A stretch of 64,000 nt of DNA from Kangiella profundi (GTDB lineage: Bacteria > Pseudomonadota > Gammaproteobacteria > Enterobacterales > Kangiellaceae), in NCBI RefSeq assembly GCF_002838765.1, contig NZ_CP025120.1:2480001-2544000 (forward strand). Direction: 5' to 3'. Below are positions 1 through 9,440 of this stretch, in pieces (within the stretch, counting starts at the first letter, position 1; each line of letters starts with the position of its first letter). A model generated the notes under the pieces. That model made no database searches. It saw only the letters and a list, made by a program, of their open reading frames with translations, and was not told where the DNA came from. A program made the translations under genes and the position numbers.

Positions 1-180
1 CATCAGCAATTTCAATGCCGAAGTTTTCTTCAATTTGCATCAAGATAGAGACGATTGCCATAGAATCGAATTCCGGCAAATTTCCCAGCAGCAAAGTATC
101 AGCCGACAGCTGATCGGCATCAATTGATAGCGTATCGCTTAGCAAAGCTATCATTTTATCGATGTTGGTCTGGTACGCCA
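1..180 (-). CDS. Acyl carrier protein, N-terminal part (cut by window start)
   Basis: The first 60 codons of a minus-strand gene running off the left edge. The translation begins MAYQTNIDKMIALL and carries the acyl-carrier signature EFDSMAIV, whose serine would take the 4'-phosphopantetheine arm, followed by a helix containing the acidic IEENFGIEI pattern typical of helix II/III. GAGGAG lies about 6 bases before the ATG and supports this start. Carrier proteins of this kind shuttle acyl or aminoacyl groups for fatty acid, exopolysaccharide or natural product synthesis. The sequence is not the housekeeping AcpP (no DSLDTVE motif), so a dedicated pathway carrier is more likely; its partners are outside the window. 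Confidence 0.75.
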
Positions 181-418
181 TTCGGCAAATCTCCTCAAGT
201 CTTGCCCTAAAGTCTAATGCTCAAAACAGGCTCAGAATCACAAAATGCCGCACCGTCTGCGACACAAGGCGGCAGATTGTAGCAAAATTGCCTCTTTTAG
301 ACACCTATTTTAGCCCTATCAGGAATAATTCTAACGAACAGCGATCTGCTACTTTTACATGCTGATCGGATCTGTTTTAATAGACCTTCATTGCCACGAA
401 ACCGCTGAACTCATCAAG

Positions 419-1648
419 ATGGCGAACACATCATTCGATAAACACCAACTGAAAGTTTTACTCCTTGAAGGAGTCCACCCTAAAGCAGAACAGCTTTTCA
501 GACAAGATGGCTATCATCAGGTTGAGAGCCTCAAAACAGCACTATCTGTTTCTGAGCTGAAAAGTGCACTGCAGGATTGCCATTTTCTGGGTATTCGCTC
601 ACGTTCACAGATTACTCCCGAAGTGTTAGCCGAGGCCAATAAGCTGGTAGCCATTGGTTGTTTCTGTATTGGTACCAACCAGGTTAACCTGACCGCAGCA
701 CAACATAAAGGCATCCCGGTTTTTAACGCTCCTTACTCCAATACACGTAGTGTTGCCGAGCTGGTTCTCGGCGAAATTATTATGCTGTTACGCGGAATTC
801 CCGCAAAGAATGCTGCCGCGCACCGCGGTCAATGGCTTAAAACGGCTAGCAACTCCAATGAGGCCCGCGGTAAAACACTTGGAATTATAGGTTATGGCCA
901 TATTGGTACCCAGCTTGGCATTCTGGCCGAAGGTATCGGTATGCAGGTTAAGTTCTATGATATTGAAACCAAGCTGACCCTTGGAAATGCCAGTCAGGTA
1001 GCCGACTTGACTCAGCTACTAGCTGAGTCTGATGTGGTAACCCTGCATGTGCCTGAAACACCACAAACCAAAGGCATGATAGGTAAAGCTGAACTGGCAG
1101 CTATGAAAGCCGGAAGCATCCTGATAAATGCCTCACGCGGTACAGTAGTCAATATTGACGCTTTAACCGAAGCACTCCGTTCGGAGCATATCCTCGGTGC
1201 GGCTATTGACGTTTTCCCGACCGAGCCCAAGTCTAACTCTGAAGAATTTCAGTCGCCTTTGCGTGATTTTGACAATGTCATTCTGACACCACACATCGGT
1301 GGCTCGACGCTTGAAGCTCAGGAAAACATTGCCATCGAAGTGACTGAGAAAATGATCAAATACAGCAACAATGGCTCGACGGTTTCGGCGGTCAACTTCC
1401 CGCAGGTTGCTCTGCCTGAGCACATCAATACACACCGCATCCTGCATATTCACCACAATAAGCCCGGAATCCTGTCGCAGATCAACCAGATTCTGTCGCA
1501 GAATGATATCAATATCTCAGCACAGTACCTGATGACTCAGGGCGACATTGGCTATGTGGTAACCGACATTGATCGAAGCTCAAGCCATTTTGCCTTAGAA
1601 AAAATGCGTGAAATTGAAGGGACAATTAGAGCAAGGGTTCTTTACTAA
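419..1648 (+). CDS. serA: D-3-phosphoglycerate dehydrogenase SerA
   Basis: Catalyses NAD-dependent oxidation of 3-phosphoglycerate, the first step of serine synthesis. The 409-residue chain from the ATG at 419 matches the 410-residue E. coli enzyme and begins MANTSFDKHQLKVLLLEG; an in-frame ATG at 359 would add 20 residues with no family counterpart. Visible parts are the split substrate domain, the Rossmann fold around GIIGYGHIGTQLG, the catalytic trio (Arg in NASRGTVV, Glu in DVFPTEP, His in LTPHIGGST), and a C-terminal ACT domain (HHNKPGILSQIN) ending in the canonical IRARVLY. The ACT domain predicts serine feedback inhibition. A rho-independent terminator follows directly. Confidence 0.96.
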   Translation: MANTSFDKHQLKVLLLEGVHPKAEQLFRQDGYHQVESLKTALSVSELKSALQDCHFLGIRSRSQITPEVLAEANKLVAIGCFCIGTNQVNLTAAQHKGIPVFNAPYSNTRSVAELVLGEIIMLLRGIPAKNAAAHRGQWLKTASNSNEARGKTLGIIGYGHIGTQLGILAEGIGMQVKFYDIETKLTLGNASQVADLTQLLAESDVVTLHVPETPQTKGMIGKAELAAMKAGSILINASRGTVVNIDALTEALRSEHILGAAIDVFPTEPKSNSEEFQSPLRDFDNVILTPHIGGSTLEAQENIAIEVTEKMIKYSNNGSTVSAVNFPQVALPEHINTHRILHIHHNKPGILSQINQILSQNDINISAQYLMTQGDIGYVVTDIDRSSSHFALEKMREIEGTIRARVLY

Positions 1649-1664
1649 GAAAGAGCTTCAGAAC

Positions 1665-1695
1665 AAAAAAGGCCAGCAATTGCTGGCCTTTTTTT
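1665..1695 (+). terminator. Rho-independent terminator after serA
   Basis: A perfect 18-base palindrome GGCCAGCAATTGCTGGCC (1671-1688) is preceded by six A and followed by a run of T, so it can terminate transcription from both strands. The same stem recurs at 8292-8309 (one centre base changed) and 25552-25569. Confidence 0.9.
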
Positions 1696-1717
1696 CTGGT
1701 TGTTTTTTATGAGGACT

Positions 1718-2530
1718 TTACACTGTTCTTTCTTGCTTCAACCACTCATCAATAGCTTTATCAAGTACTTCTTGGTCAGGTAAAGACATTGGCTTCCTTG
1801 GTGAGGGCTCCAGCCAACTGCGGCTGGTTTCAAAATCCTCAGGCACGGTTACAAACCCTTGCATATAGTGTTCGATAAAAGGTTTTAGATCGTGATTCTG
1901 GTAATCGTATTGCGGAACAAAGGTGCCAATAGGAATACGTTTACCTTTCTTGAGCTCACCTTTTTTGTCATATACTTTCCCGGCCGGATATAGGCTAATC
2001 ACCATGGGGCCCCAGCCACCGCTATACTCCAATGCCAGATTACTTTTCGCTCGCAGCTCAGTTTGCAGTTGATTTAATCGTGCAGCCAATAACTTACCTC
2101 TATGCCAGGTGTAAATCAGTTGTCGCTTGCGGTCTACGCAAACAGGAGCCGGCTGCCGCCAGAGAAAGAAAATAATGAAGGGGATCAGCGTTAAGCCAGT
2201 CATGCCTCCTACTAAGACAAACGTACTGGTGTATCTGGGTATGATGTCTTCGTAGAATTGTCCATAGCTCCTAAGGTTGCCACCCAATGACTTTCTTATT
2301 TCTTTATGCTCTTCGTATTGCGCTCGAATCTCTTTTTGATAATTGATTGCGCTATATCTCTCTTTTTTATAGTTTTCATCATAGAAATTTAATACTACAA
2401 ACGCTATAACAATTGCGCTTCCGATCAGGTAGAGATTTAACTTCTGATACATGAAATTGAATTTCTTTATGTGTATCTCGTCAGTATTTATACGTTCGAA
2501 ACAACGTTTTATTTTATCAATATTAATCAT
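1718..2530 (-). CDS. Two-helix membrane protein, probable immunity protein (DUF6708-like)
   Basis: A 270-residue inner-membrane protein. Hydrophobic segments at about residues 32-50 and 103-125 flank a charged loop, followed by a long soluble C-terminal domain containing PVCVDRKRQLIYTWHRGK, which resembles the DUF6708 family found near T6SS genes. I chose the ATG at 2530 because it forms an ATGA overlap with the effector stop codon; an upstream ATG at 2542 would add four residues. The tight overlap with a pore-type effector gene argues that this protein neutralises that effector in the membrane, as two-helix immunity proteins do for VasX and colicin-type toxins. That role is inference; no biochemical signature proves it. 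Confidence 0.65.
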   Translation of the reverse strand: MINIDKIKRCFERINTDEIHIKKFNFMYQKLNLYLIGSAIVIAFVVLNFYDENYKKERYSAINYQKEIRAQYEEHKEIRKSLGGNLRSYGQFYEDIIPRYTSTFVLVGGMTGLTLIPFIIFFLWRQPAPVCVDRKRQLIYTWHRGKLLAARLNQLQTELRAKSNLALEYSGGWGPMVISLYPAGKVYDKKGELKKGKRIPIGTFVPQYDYQNHDLKPFIEHYMQGFVTVPEDFETSRSWLEPSPRKPMSLPDQEVLDKAIDEWLKQERTV

Positions 2531-5379
2531 GGTGTAGCCCATCCATATACTTTAGGGTCCGGAGCAGGAGCACCTCGATACTCAAAGGCACTGAGAGGTA
2601 TTTTGTGGGTATAGATAGTCTGCTCCAGCTCCATTGTTTTTTTAGATTCCGGGGTGTACTCAACCAATACACTTACTTCTTCGATATAACCAGGTGTTGA
2701 TGGGATTGATTTAGCATAATTTACGGCTATCAATTTCTGCTTATAGTCGATGCTATAGTCAAAGGGGACATCATCATAGTCATCTGATAAAAACCAACTT
2801 GTGTCCGATTTATGTTCAATACTAATATTAATTTTTATACTTTCTCCTACTTGAGTACCCTCTCCTAAGTAGGGCAAAAAGACTTTAAATCTGGAGTTTC
2901 GTTTTCCACCAATATCCACCAGTCTTAATTGATTTACTATTTTAGTAAACTCCTCTATTTCTTTTTCAAAAGCAGAAATTAGATCATAATGGTTTTCTGC
3001 TGTTGGAATCGCAATACCTCGCGAATCATCAACTCTCTCAATTAAAACGTCTCGCCTCTTACCCCAATAAAGCTTCGAACTCCCCCAGAAAGAATTTTTG
3101 GCCCACTGTTGTAACGGATCCAGCGAACCGAAATATTCGATGACGGCTCCTATCACGATTAAGAGCACACCGATTACAGCCCCTACAATGGTGACACCGA
3201 AGATCATCAAGACACCACTGCCGATGGCGATTAGCGCGTTGCCCCATGCTTTTGCATAATTATCCTGCTTAATCCCAGCTGCTGCCTGTAACAAGCTAAG
3301 AAGCACACCGGCATGGCCTGCGAAACGTCCCAAAGCTTTTGCCCCGCTCGATACCAGACTAATCGCTTTGGATTGACTCATGCCTAATGCGATGCTTTGC
3401 GTTCGAAATAAGGTATTGGCGCCGAATCGACTGAAGAGCTTGCTGGATATTGCTGTACGTGCTGTCTGCCCAATGTTAGATCGAATTAGCGCCCGGCCGG
3501 TGTTGTAGCTATCATCAATGGCGCTCATGCTGGCTACGGTAATGTTGACCCAGAAGTTATCAGCTATCTGGCTAAAGATATCGTCCCCAGCTGGTGCATT
3601 TTCTTTTTTATGCAAAACGTCTACGATTGTGGCTGCGCTTAGAAATGCTCCCATACCGGCTACTGCTGTTTCAATTTTTCTAAAATTTGGAGAGATATCC
3701 CTTATTCCCGGTGCCGGAATAAGATCAAAGTCTTTGAATTTCACATGTAATATATCCAACTCTGTCACCGCAACATTTCTTGGCGTTAAGCGCCTATTAC
3801 CGGCATATACGGTTAATCGATTACGCTGTGTTAATTGCTGGTTAGTGATCACTGTTGAGCGCGGCATCCTTCTATCGCGTATGACCTTTTCAGCTTCATC
3901 GAGTGTTAATGGTTTATGTGTCCATTCCTCAACGCTATAAACTGAGTTAAATGCTTTCTGTATTTCGATATTGCCGTGTCTAAATATTGCCTGTGCCATT
4001 TGTAAGCACTGGGTAGTGCAGACTACATTAAATCTCTCGAATGCTTTTTCCGCAATTTTCAGTCCATTGGCTGCACCCTTTTGAACAGCGCCACCAATTC
4101 TGCTCCATAGTACGAAATTATCCTGGTATGTTTGTGCAATGGCTTTACCGCTGTCAGGGTTGTATAAGCTGAGAATATATTCAGAACCTACTGTCGAACT
4201 ATTCAGATCGATTACCGCCTGATTAAGCAGTGCTGTCGTATAATCAATCAGCTCCATGTCCGATCTGGAACCATCACCTCTGATACCATTTTTTTGCGCA
4301 TAATCAATTTGTTTGGTGATGGCATAATCCAACTGATGGCTAAAAGTGGTTTCATGTAACTTAACCAGATTTTCCTGCAGGGTCGTAAAGTTATCGCAGG
4401 CCTCTATAAACTTTTGTCTAAGCTGGTCTGACTCTTCGGAAATCGGTCTATCACTCCATAAATCCTTAAACCAGTTCCAACTACCATCAAGGTGTGTCTT
4501 AACACTTTCAATTGCCCGCGCTGTCACCAGCGGATATTGATACTCCTGATTGAAGTTAGCCTGGGTGTTATTGACGAGCAATGAAACACCATTGATATCC
4601 AGCAAGCGCCCCATAGGATCATGCAGCGCGACAATTCGTCCACGGGTTTTACTATGATTGCAGAAGGCGACCGTTTTCTTATCTTCCATGCCAATACCTG
4701 TTTGCGAAATCAAATAATCGCTGATTCTATCTCGCAATGTAGGTTTGAATTCCTCTACATGTTGATCCAGGTCTCTTAATGGTGCAGAGAACTTACTTTG
4801 CTCTGCGCTAAGATCCACAGGAGTTAGAATATGTTTTCTGAACTCAGGGTTTCTTTCGGCTTCTTCAAAATAATAGGCTGGCCAACGATGTTCGCTGTAA
4901 CCTATTTCTATCTGTGTAGTATGTTCAGGGACGAACGCATATGGATAAACTCTCGAGTTATCCAGCTTCCAATTACCTGCCGCATGACCGTCTTCCCATT
5001 GGTACATTCTGAATTGATAGAGCCCGCTGGTCAGCGTTTCAGTATCAGCACGCATATCATCTGAGTTCTGATCCTCATAGCTGGTGTTATATCGAAACAC
5101 CATCCAGTAGCCATTGGGCCTATCCGTTCTTGATTCGAGGTCTTCTACCGTATTTGGTACATAGATATAGACAAAGCCCTGCCTGATTCTTCGCAGGCAA
5201 TAATCCTGCTCGTTATGCATATTGTCTTCAGCACTGGTGTTACGGTATTCATTGGCTATATCCATTAGTAGTTCGGGTTTAAATGCAAACCTCACCGGAA
5301 ATATTGGCGTGATACTGGGATCACATGGCGCAATCGGATCTAATACATTCTGGGTGGCTGACAAATTTTCTCTGGGCAC
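2527..5379 (-). CDS. VasX-like T6SS effector, predicted membrane-permeabilising toxin
   Basis: 950 residues. The N-terminal 130 residues carry the VasX/MIX-type pattern: CDPSITPIFPVRFAF near residue 18, CLRRIRQGFVYIYV, then WMVFRY. This region marks cargo recruited to a VgrG spike. The middle is mostly helical. The C-terminal third has hydrophobic stretches at about residues 571-588, 683-697 and a long pair at 710-750, compatible with colicin-like membrane insertion, followed by a polar tail of about 190 residues. The start is GTG, with AAGGA eight bases upstream. It lies 15 bases after the DUF4123 adaptor gene and overlaps the putative immunity gene. No VgrG or PAAR gene is adjacent. The family call is good; the pore-forming activity is inferred from hydrophobicity. 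Confidence 0.78.
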   Translation of the reverse strand: MPRENLSATQNVLDPIAPCDPSITPIFPVRFAFKPELLMDIANEYRNTSAEDNMHNEQDYCLRRIRQGFVYIYVPNTVEDLESRTDRPNGYWMVFRYNTSYEDQNSDDMRADTETLTSGLYQFRMYQWEDGHAAGNWKLDNSRVYPYAFVPEHTTQIEIGYSEHRWPAYYFEEAERNPEFRKHILTPVDLSAEQSKFSAPLRDLDQHVEEFKPTLRDRISDYLISQTGIGMEDKKTVAFCNHSKTRGRIVALHDPMGRLLDINGVSLLVNNTQANFNQEYQYPLVTARAIESVKTHLDGSWNWFKDLWSDRPISEESDQLRQKFIEACDNFTTLQENLVKLHETTFSHQLDYAITKQIDYAQKNGIRGDGSRSDMELIDYTTALLNQAVIDLNSSTVGSEYILSLYNPDSGKAIAQTYQDNFVLWSRIGGAVQKGAANGLKIAEKAFERFNVVCTTQCLQMAQAIFRHGNIEIQKAFNSVYSVEEWTHKPLTLDEAEKVIRDRRMPRSTVITNQQLTQRNRLTVYAGNRRLTPRNVAVTELDILHVKFKDFDLIPAPGIRDISPNFRKIETAVAGMGAFLSAATIVDVLHKKENAPAGDDIFSQIADNFWVNITVASMSAIDDSYNTGRALIRSNIGQTARTAISSKLFSRFGANTLFRTQSIALGMSQSKAISLVSSGAKALGRFAGHAGVLLSLLQAAAGIKQDNYAKAWGNALIAIGSGVLMIFGVTIVGAVIGVLLIVIGAVIEYFGSLDPLQQWAKNSFWGSSKLYWGKRRDVLIERVDDSRGIAIPTAENHYDLISAFEKEIEEFTKIVNQLRLVDIGGKRNSRFKVFLPYLGEGTQVGESIKINISIEHKSDTSWFLSDDYDDVPFDYSIDYKQKLIAVNYAKSIPSTPGYIEEVSVLVEYTPESKKTMELEQTIYTHKIPLSAFEYRGAPAPDPKVYGWATP

Positions 5380-5394
5380 AGTTAATATCCTTAT

Positions 5395-6711
5395 TTACTT
5401 TAACGACATGGTGTCGATGGTTTGTTTTATGCTGCGTTGCAGTATGTTTGATTTTTCCAGGTGACTGAATGGCTGTTCTTCCAGGTACTGTTCTATTTCA
5501 GCAAGATCCAGCTGATAGTTTTTTGCCATAAGTTGCGCATAGCAGTAGTCATACAGTCCTCTTGCAGTTGTATTACCCTTTTTAATTCCTTCTTCATACC
5601 AGATTCCTAGCTGTTCCGAATGCAACTGGTTTACTTCTGCTGGAAAATCATTACTAAGCTCATTAATGACTAAATTTTTGTTGTATTGCCGACGGTAATG
5701 ACTAAATATCTCATAGTCACTAGCCGTTAAATTCATTACTCCAGCATTCGATAGCTGATGTTGCCTATTAGGTTCAAAGCGCTTTATCACACCGCCCTGC
5801 GAATCTTCACAGAACACTGCGTCTATCAATTGCTCCTCACCATTAACGCCAAACCACTTGGCGACTCTTTGAGGCCATTGTGTAATTGATCCCAGGTAGT
5901 GATTCATGATTCTTGGATCACAGAACCTAAAAAAGAACCATTTCTTTTGTTCGTTCTGAATTTTTATAAATTTCTTAAAATGACGAGCCAGGGTATTGAT
6001 ATCGCTTTTACTCTGTAGCAATAGTCCAGTATTTTGTCCCCAATGCCGCGTAAAGAAATCTTTGTGAAAGTCTGAAACCTTATCATCATCTTCCAGCTGC
6101 TCCTGTGTCAGCGTCAGATTAAGCAGGTAAGGCGCATTCTTTTTAAACTTTACGGCCAAGTCACCGCTATAAAGGCACTGCTGCTCAATATCATCATAAT
6201 GGTCCAAATCAAACGTCATGCTGACTTTTGCACGTGCTGTAGAATCCACCAAAAGAAAGGTGTTGGTATCTGACTTGAATAACAGCTTTTTTAATTCTTC
6301 ATCAATCCAGGGATGAGCCCAAAATGGCTTATTACTTTCAACAGTTGGCTCAACTGTTGTTGGGCTTATTATCAGGTAGTGAGTTCGGTCTTCTGCAACT
6401 GAGTGTTCCAATAAATTTACTGGATCTAACGCGGTCTGTGAAAATCCATTGCTTCTGGCTTGTTCAGCTAATTGCAGCTGTTGATAACTGACTTCCTTAT
6501 CATTAGGTTCGAACTGTTGACTCCACTCAATTGAGGTCAGGAAATATTGCTCCTTTGCAATCAACTCGTGTAACCGATTGTGATGCTGTATCTGTTCAAC
6601 ATCATCGGTGGCAATGTCCAGCTGATAATAACCTAAGCCACCCATTTCATCTGTACGACTTACAATGCAACGGCTAATCCATGTTTTCTGTTGGCGCAAA
6701 GCTTCCCTCAT
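5395..6711 (-). CDS. DUF4123 T6SS effector adaptor/chaperone
   Basis: A 438-residue protein with a DUF4123 domain at about residues 150-275. The hallmarks are FLLVDSTA, a central HWGQNTG followed by LLLQSKSDINTLARHFKKF, and FFFRFCDPRIMNHYL. DUF4123 proteins (Tap/TEC/VasW type) load a specific effector onto VgrG and are not secreted. The 150 residues before the domain are unusually long and I do not recognise them; the tail may contact the effector. It is the first gene of the module, 15 bases ahead of the VasX-like gene, the expected adaptor-effector order. The ribosome site before this ATG is weak. Confidence 0.82.
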   Translation of the reverse strand: MREALRQQKTWISRCIVSRTDEMGGLGYYQLDIATDDVEQIQHHNRLHELIAKEQYFLTSIEWSQQFEPNDKEVSYQQLQLAEQARSNGFSQTALDPVNLLEHSVAEDRTHYLIISPTTVEPTVESNKPFWAHPWIDEELKKLLFKSDTNTFLLVDSTARAKVSMTFDLDHYDDIEQQCLYSGDLAVKFKKNAPYLLNLTLTQEQLEDDDKVSDFHKDFFTRHWGQNTGLLLQSKSDINTLARHFKKFIKIQNEQKKWFFFRFCDPRIMNHYLGSITQWPQRVAKWFGVNGEEQLIDAVFCEDSQGGVIKRFEPNRQHQLSNAGVMNLTASDYEIFSHYRRQYNKNLVINELSNDFPAEVNQLHSEQLGIWYEEGIKKGNTTARGLYDYCYAQLMAKNYQLDLAEIEQYLEEQPFSHLEKSNILQRSIKQTIDTMSLK

Positions 6712-6847
6712 TGTGCTGACTTCTAAGGAGGCGTATTTTAGCCAGCAGCAGTCAGACTGTTAACGCAAGAACAAACGAATGTGCAGAAATGCGACAACCA
6801 TCACATTTCCAAGATTTATCTGAGAGAGAGCGTAGTGTTCTCGCCTT

Positions 6848-8164
6848 CTATCCGCTTTTTTGCATATAGACCTGGTCAGCTACTCCAGTAACGGCCTCAT
6901 CATTGACCAAAAACTCTCGTAGCAACAAGGTATCCGTTTGCTGGTACTCCGAACATTGACTGTCGCTCTCAATCCAGCTCACAGGCTTATAGGCAAAAGC
7001 CTCACTGTTTGCTTTGGTATATCCTAAAGTGGCTTCTCCCACCCTCAATACAGTACCTGCTATGGCTTCAACATAAGCCGGCCCCGAACAGTTTTCCTGT
7101 AGATAATATTGTTTCAACCGGTTGTTCTCGATTCTTCCATTGCCAGCAATCTGGAATAGATACCCCTGCCTGCTAAGGGCCGTGATTAACCGTCCAGTTT
7201 CGGTAATTCCGACAATTTCTACTTCATCGCCCTGTTCCGAAAATAGTCTATTAGAGCGTCTATTAGTCCGTGATGACTGTTGATTGTCTTTCTGCAAATA
7301 GCGTTCAATTGCTCCCGTTTGCTGCTGTACCTCCTGAATTATGCGTGATTCCTGGCCGGACACATTAGTAGCCAATGTGTATACGGTATCTCGTAAACGT
7401 TGTTGTTCTGACTTAATATTGTTTAGTTGAAATGCCTGCCAGACAAGTCCAGCACTTAACATAACTAACAACACTATAAAGATCCTGCTGATCCGCTGAT
7501 ACTGCTTGAACGAAGTTGCGAACAGCTCTTTTAAATAATCCGTCTGCCCCTTAACTTCTTTAATCATCACTTGCTGCTTGTCAGTTTTGGCTATCTCATC
7601 CAACATCCGTTTGCCGTAATGAATGGTATCTCTGCGCAAGTCATCGGTAGCTTTACGAACCTTGCTGGAAAGCTGTGGTGAAAATTGATTTTCAAGAAAT
7701 GATTCCAGCCAGACTTTAAGCTTTTCATCGACACTTGGCTGGCTGACTATCTGCTGTACCTTGTGACCGGCTGGTTGGCTTGCTTTCGGGGTCCATAATT
7801 TTAGCTTCTGAAGCACCTCTTCAACATCTTCCACCGTTAGCTCTTTGGGTAACACCCCCTCGGCACCCAATTGCCTAACTTTATGTAGATAGTCGTCACC
7901 CGTTCGCGCTGTGAACATCACAACTGGCGTGTCGGCATTAGAACTGCTTTTGATTTCCTTGATGGTTTCAATACCGTCCTTACCCGGCATAGCCTGATCA
8001 AGAAAAATAACATCAACCTGGTGGTCTTTCAGGTAGGCCAGGGCACGTTCGCCCGAATTGGCATAGATCGCTTCGATATTATAATTTGACAGCATTCTTG
8101 CCAGAACCATATAGGCGGTTCTGGAATCATCCACGATTAATGCCTTAAATTTTTTTGTTGTCAT
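6848..8164 (-). CDS. Membrane-anchored response regulator receiver protein
   Basis: 438 residues. Residues 1-125 are a CheY-like receiver: acidic pair in LIVDDSR, phospho-Asp in VIFLDQAMPG, Thr in VVMFTAR, and a final Lys in GVLPKE. No DNA-binding or enzymatic output follows. Instead there is a charged helical linker, one transmembrane segment at about 226-246 (IFIVLLVMLSAGLVW), a likely coiled coil, and a C-terminal domain of about 170 residues with two Cys that should be periplasmic. The start at 8164 (MTTKKF) is preferred over 8176 because GGGG lies seven bases before it. A receiver linked to a periplasmic domain suggests phosphorylation-controlled protein interaction, not transcription control. 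I do not recognise the C-terminal domain. Confidence 0.75.
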   Translation of the reverse strand: MTTKKFKALIVDDSRTAYMVLARMLSNYNIEAIYANSGERALAYLKDHQVDVIFLDQAMPGKDGIETIKEIKSSSNADTPVVMFTARTGDDYLHKVRQLGAEGVLPKELTVEDVEEVLQKLKLWTPKASQPAGHKVQQIVSQPSVDEKLKVWLESFLENQFSPQLSSKVRKATDDLRRDTIHYGKRMLDEIAKTDKQQVMIKEVKGQTDYLKELFATSFKQYQRISRIFIVLLVMLSAGLVWQAFQLNNIKSEQQRLRDTVYTLATNVSGQESRIIQEVQQQTGAIERYLQKDNQQSSRTNRRSNRLFSEQGDEVEIVGITETGRLITALSRQGYLFQIAGNGRIENNRLKQYYLQENCSGPAYVEAIAGTVLRVGEATLGYTKANSEAFAYKPVSWIESDSQCSEYQQTDTLLLREFLVNDEAVTGVADQVYMQKSG

Positions 8165-8286
8165 AGTTAGCCCCAAAATATTACTGGGCTACTTTAACTG
8201 CTATATAGTTCTACACTATATCAGTAGTGTAGCTTTAGAGTCTGGTTCACGAAATTATGCTACCCGCTTTTAATTTCGTGATTCAA

Positions 8287-8316
8287 AAAAAGGCCAGCAA
8301 ATGCTGGCCTTTTTTA
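8287..8316 (-). terminator. Terminator of the fba end of the glycolytic gene cluster
   Basis: The stem GGCCAGCA-AA-TGCTGGCC (8292-8309) is flanked by A and T runs on both sides. It lies just past the fba stop and before the receiver gene start, and is nearly identical to the terminators at 1671 and 25552. Confidence 0.88.
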
Positions 8317-8330
8317 TTGCAGTAATGGAA

Positions 8331-9395
8331 TTACTTTACGCGAGGGTCAAGCTTGCCAGCTTTATAATCAAGTGCCATCTGTTCCATATTGATTGGCTTA
8401 ATTTTGCCTGCGTTGCCAGCAGTTCCAAATGCTTCGTAACGCGCTTTACAGATAGCCTGCATCGCATCTTGAGCGGCTTTGTTATATTTGCGCGGGTCAA
8501 ATTCTTTTGGATTATGCTTCAAGAATTTGCGTACTGCACCAGTTGCTGCTAAACGTAAGTCAGTATCAATGTTTACTTTACGCACACCGTGCTTGATACC
8601 TTCCTGGATTTCTTCCACTGGCACACCGTAAGTTTCGCCCAGGTCGCCACCATACTCATTGATGGTCGCTAACCAGTCCTGCGGTACTGATGAAGAGCCG
8701 TGCATCACAAGGTGTGTGTCGGGAATACGCGCGTGAATTTCTTTGATACGGTCAATAGCCAACACATCGCCTGTTGGTGGACGAGTAAATTTATAAGCAC
8801 CGTGCGAAGTACCGATGGCGATAGCAAGCGCATCGACACCTGTATCTTTAACAAATTGAGCTGCTTCTTCAGGATCAGTAAGTAACTGATCGTGACTTAA
8901 AACACCTTCTGCACCTGAGCCATCCTCTTCGCCAGCCATGCCAGTTTCCAATGAACCAAGACAACCTAATTCACCTTCAACCGATACACCACAAGCATGT
9001 GCCATTTCGGTTGCCAGTTTTGTTACGCGAACGTTGTATTCATAACTCGCTGGCGTTTTCATGTCTTCTTCCAAAGAGCCGTCCATCATAACTGATGAGA
9101 AGCCTAATTGGATTGACTGTTGACACACAGCTGGTGACGAACCGTGATCCTGGTGCATACAGATTGGAATATGCGGGAATTCTTCAGTTGCTGCCAGGAT
9201 TAGATGACGCAAAAAGTTTGAACCGGCATATTTACGAGCGCCTGCTGATGCCTGAATAATCACTGGACTGTCAGTTTCATCTGCGGCCTGCATAACTGCA
9301 CGCATCTGCTCAAGGTTATTAACGTTAAATGCCGGAATACCATAATCATGCTCTGCTGCATGATCAAGTAACTGACGTAATGTAATTAGAGCCAT
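8331..9395 (-). CDS. fba: Class II fructose-1,6-bisphosphate aldolase
   Basis: A 354-residue zinc-dependent aldolase of the longer Calvin-type class II group; it reversibly splits fructose-1,6-bisphosphate into DHAP and glyceraldehyde-3-phosphate. Family signatures are [12 protein letters not shown] near the N-terminus, metal-binding His in [23 protein letters not shown] with the metal-binding Glu, GTSHGAYKF, and VMHGSSSVP followed by VNIDTDLR, which bind phosphate and metal. The ATG follows AAGGGGAAAG, a strong ribosome site. It is the last gene of the tkt-gap-pgk-fba group and lies 45 bases after pgk, so co-transcription with pgk is likely. Confidence 0.97.
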   Translation of the reverse strand: MALITLRQLLDHAAEHDYGIPAFNVNNLEQMRAVMQAADETDSPVIIQASAGARKYAGSNFLRHLILAATEEFPHIPICMHQDHGSSPAVCQQSIQLGFSSVMMDGSLEEDMKTPASYEYNVRVTKLATEMAHACGVSVEGELGCLGSLETGMAGEEDGSGAEGVLSHDQLLTDPEEAAQFVKDTGVDALAIAIGTSHGAYKFTRPPTGDVLAIDRIKEIHARIPDTHLVMHGSSSVPQDWLATINEYGGDLGETYGVPVEEIQEGIKHGVRKVNIDTDLRLAATGAVRKFLKHNPKEFDPRKYNKAAQDAMQAICKARYEAFGTAGNAGKIKPINMEQMALDYKAGKLDPRVK

Positions 9396-9440
9396 TTTCT
9401 TTCCCCTTAACTTTGTATCCTGTTCGACAAACTTTTAGAG

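Noticed and set aside
162..365. 67-residue plus-strand reading frame before serA
   Set aside because: Overlaps the acyl-carrier gene start, has no ribosome site, no recognisable sequence; the region is a divergent promoter spacer.
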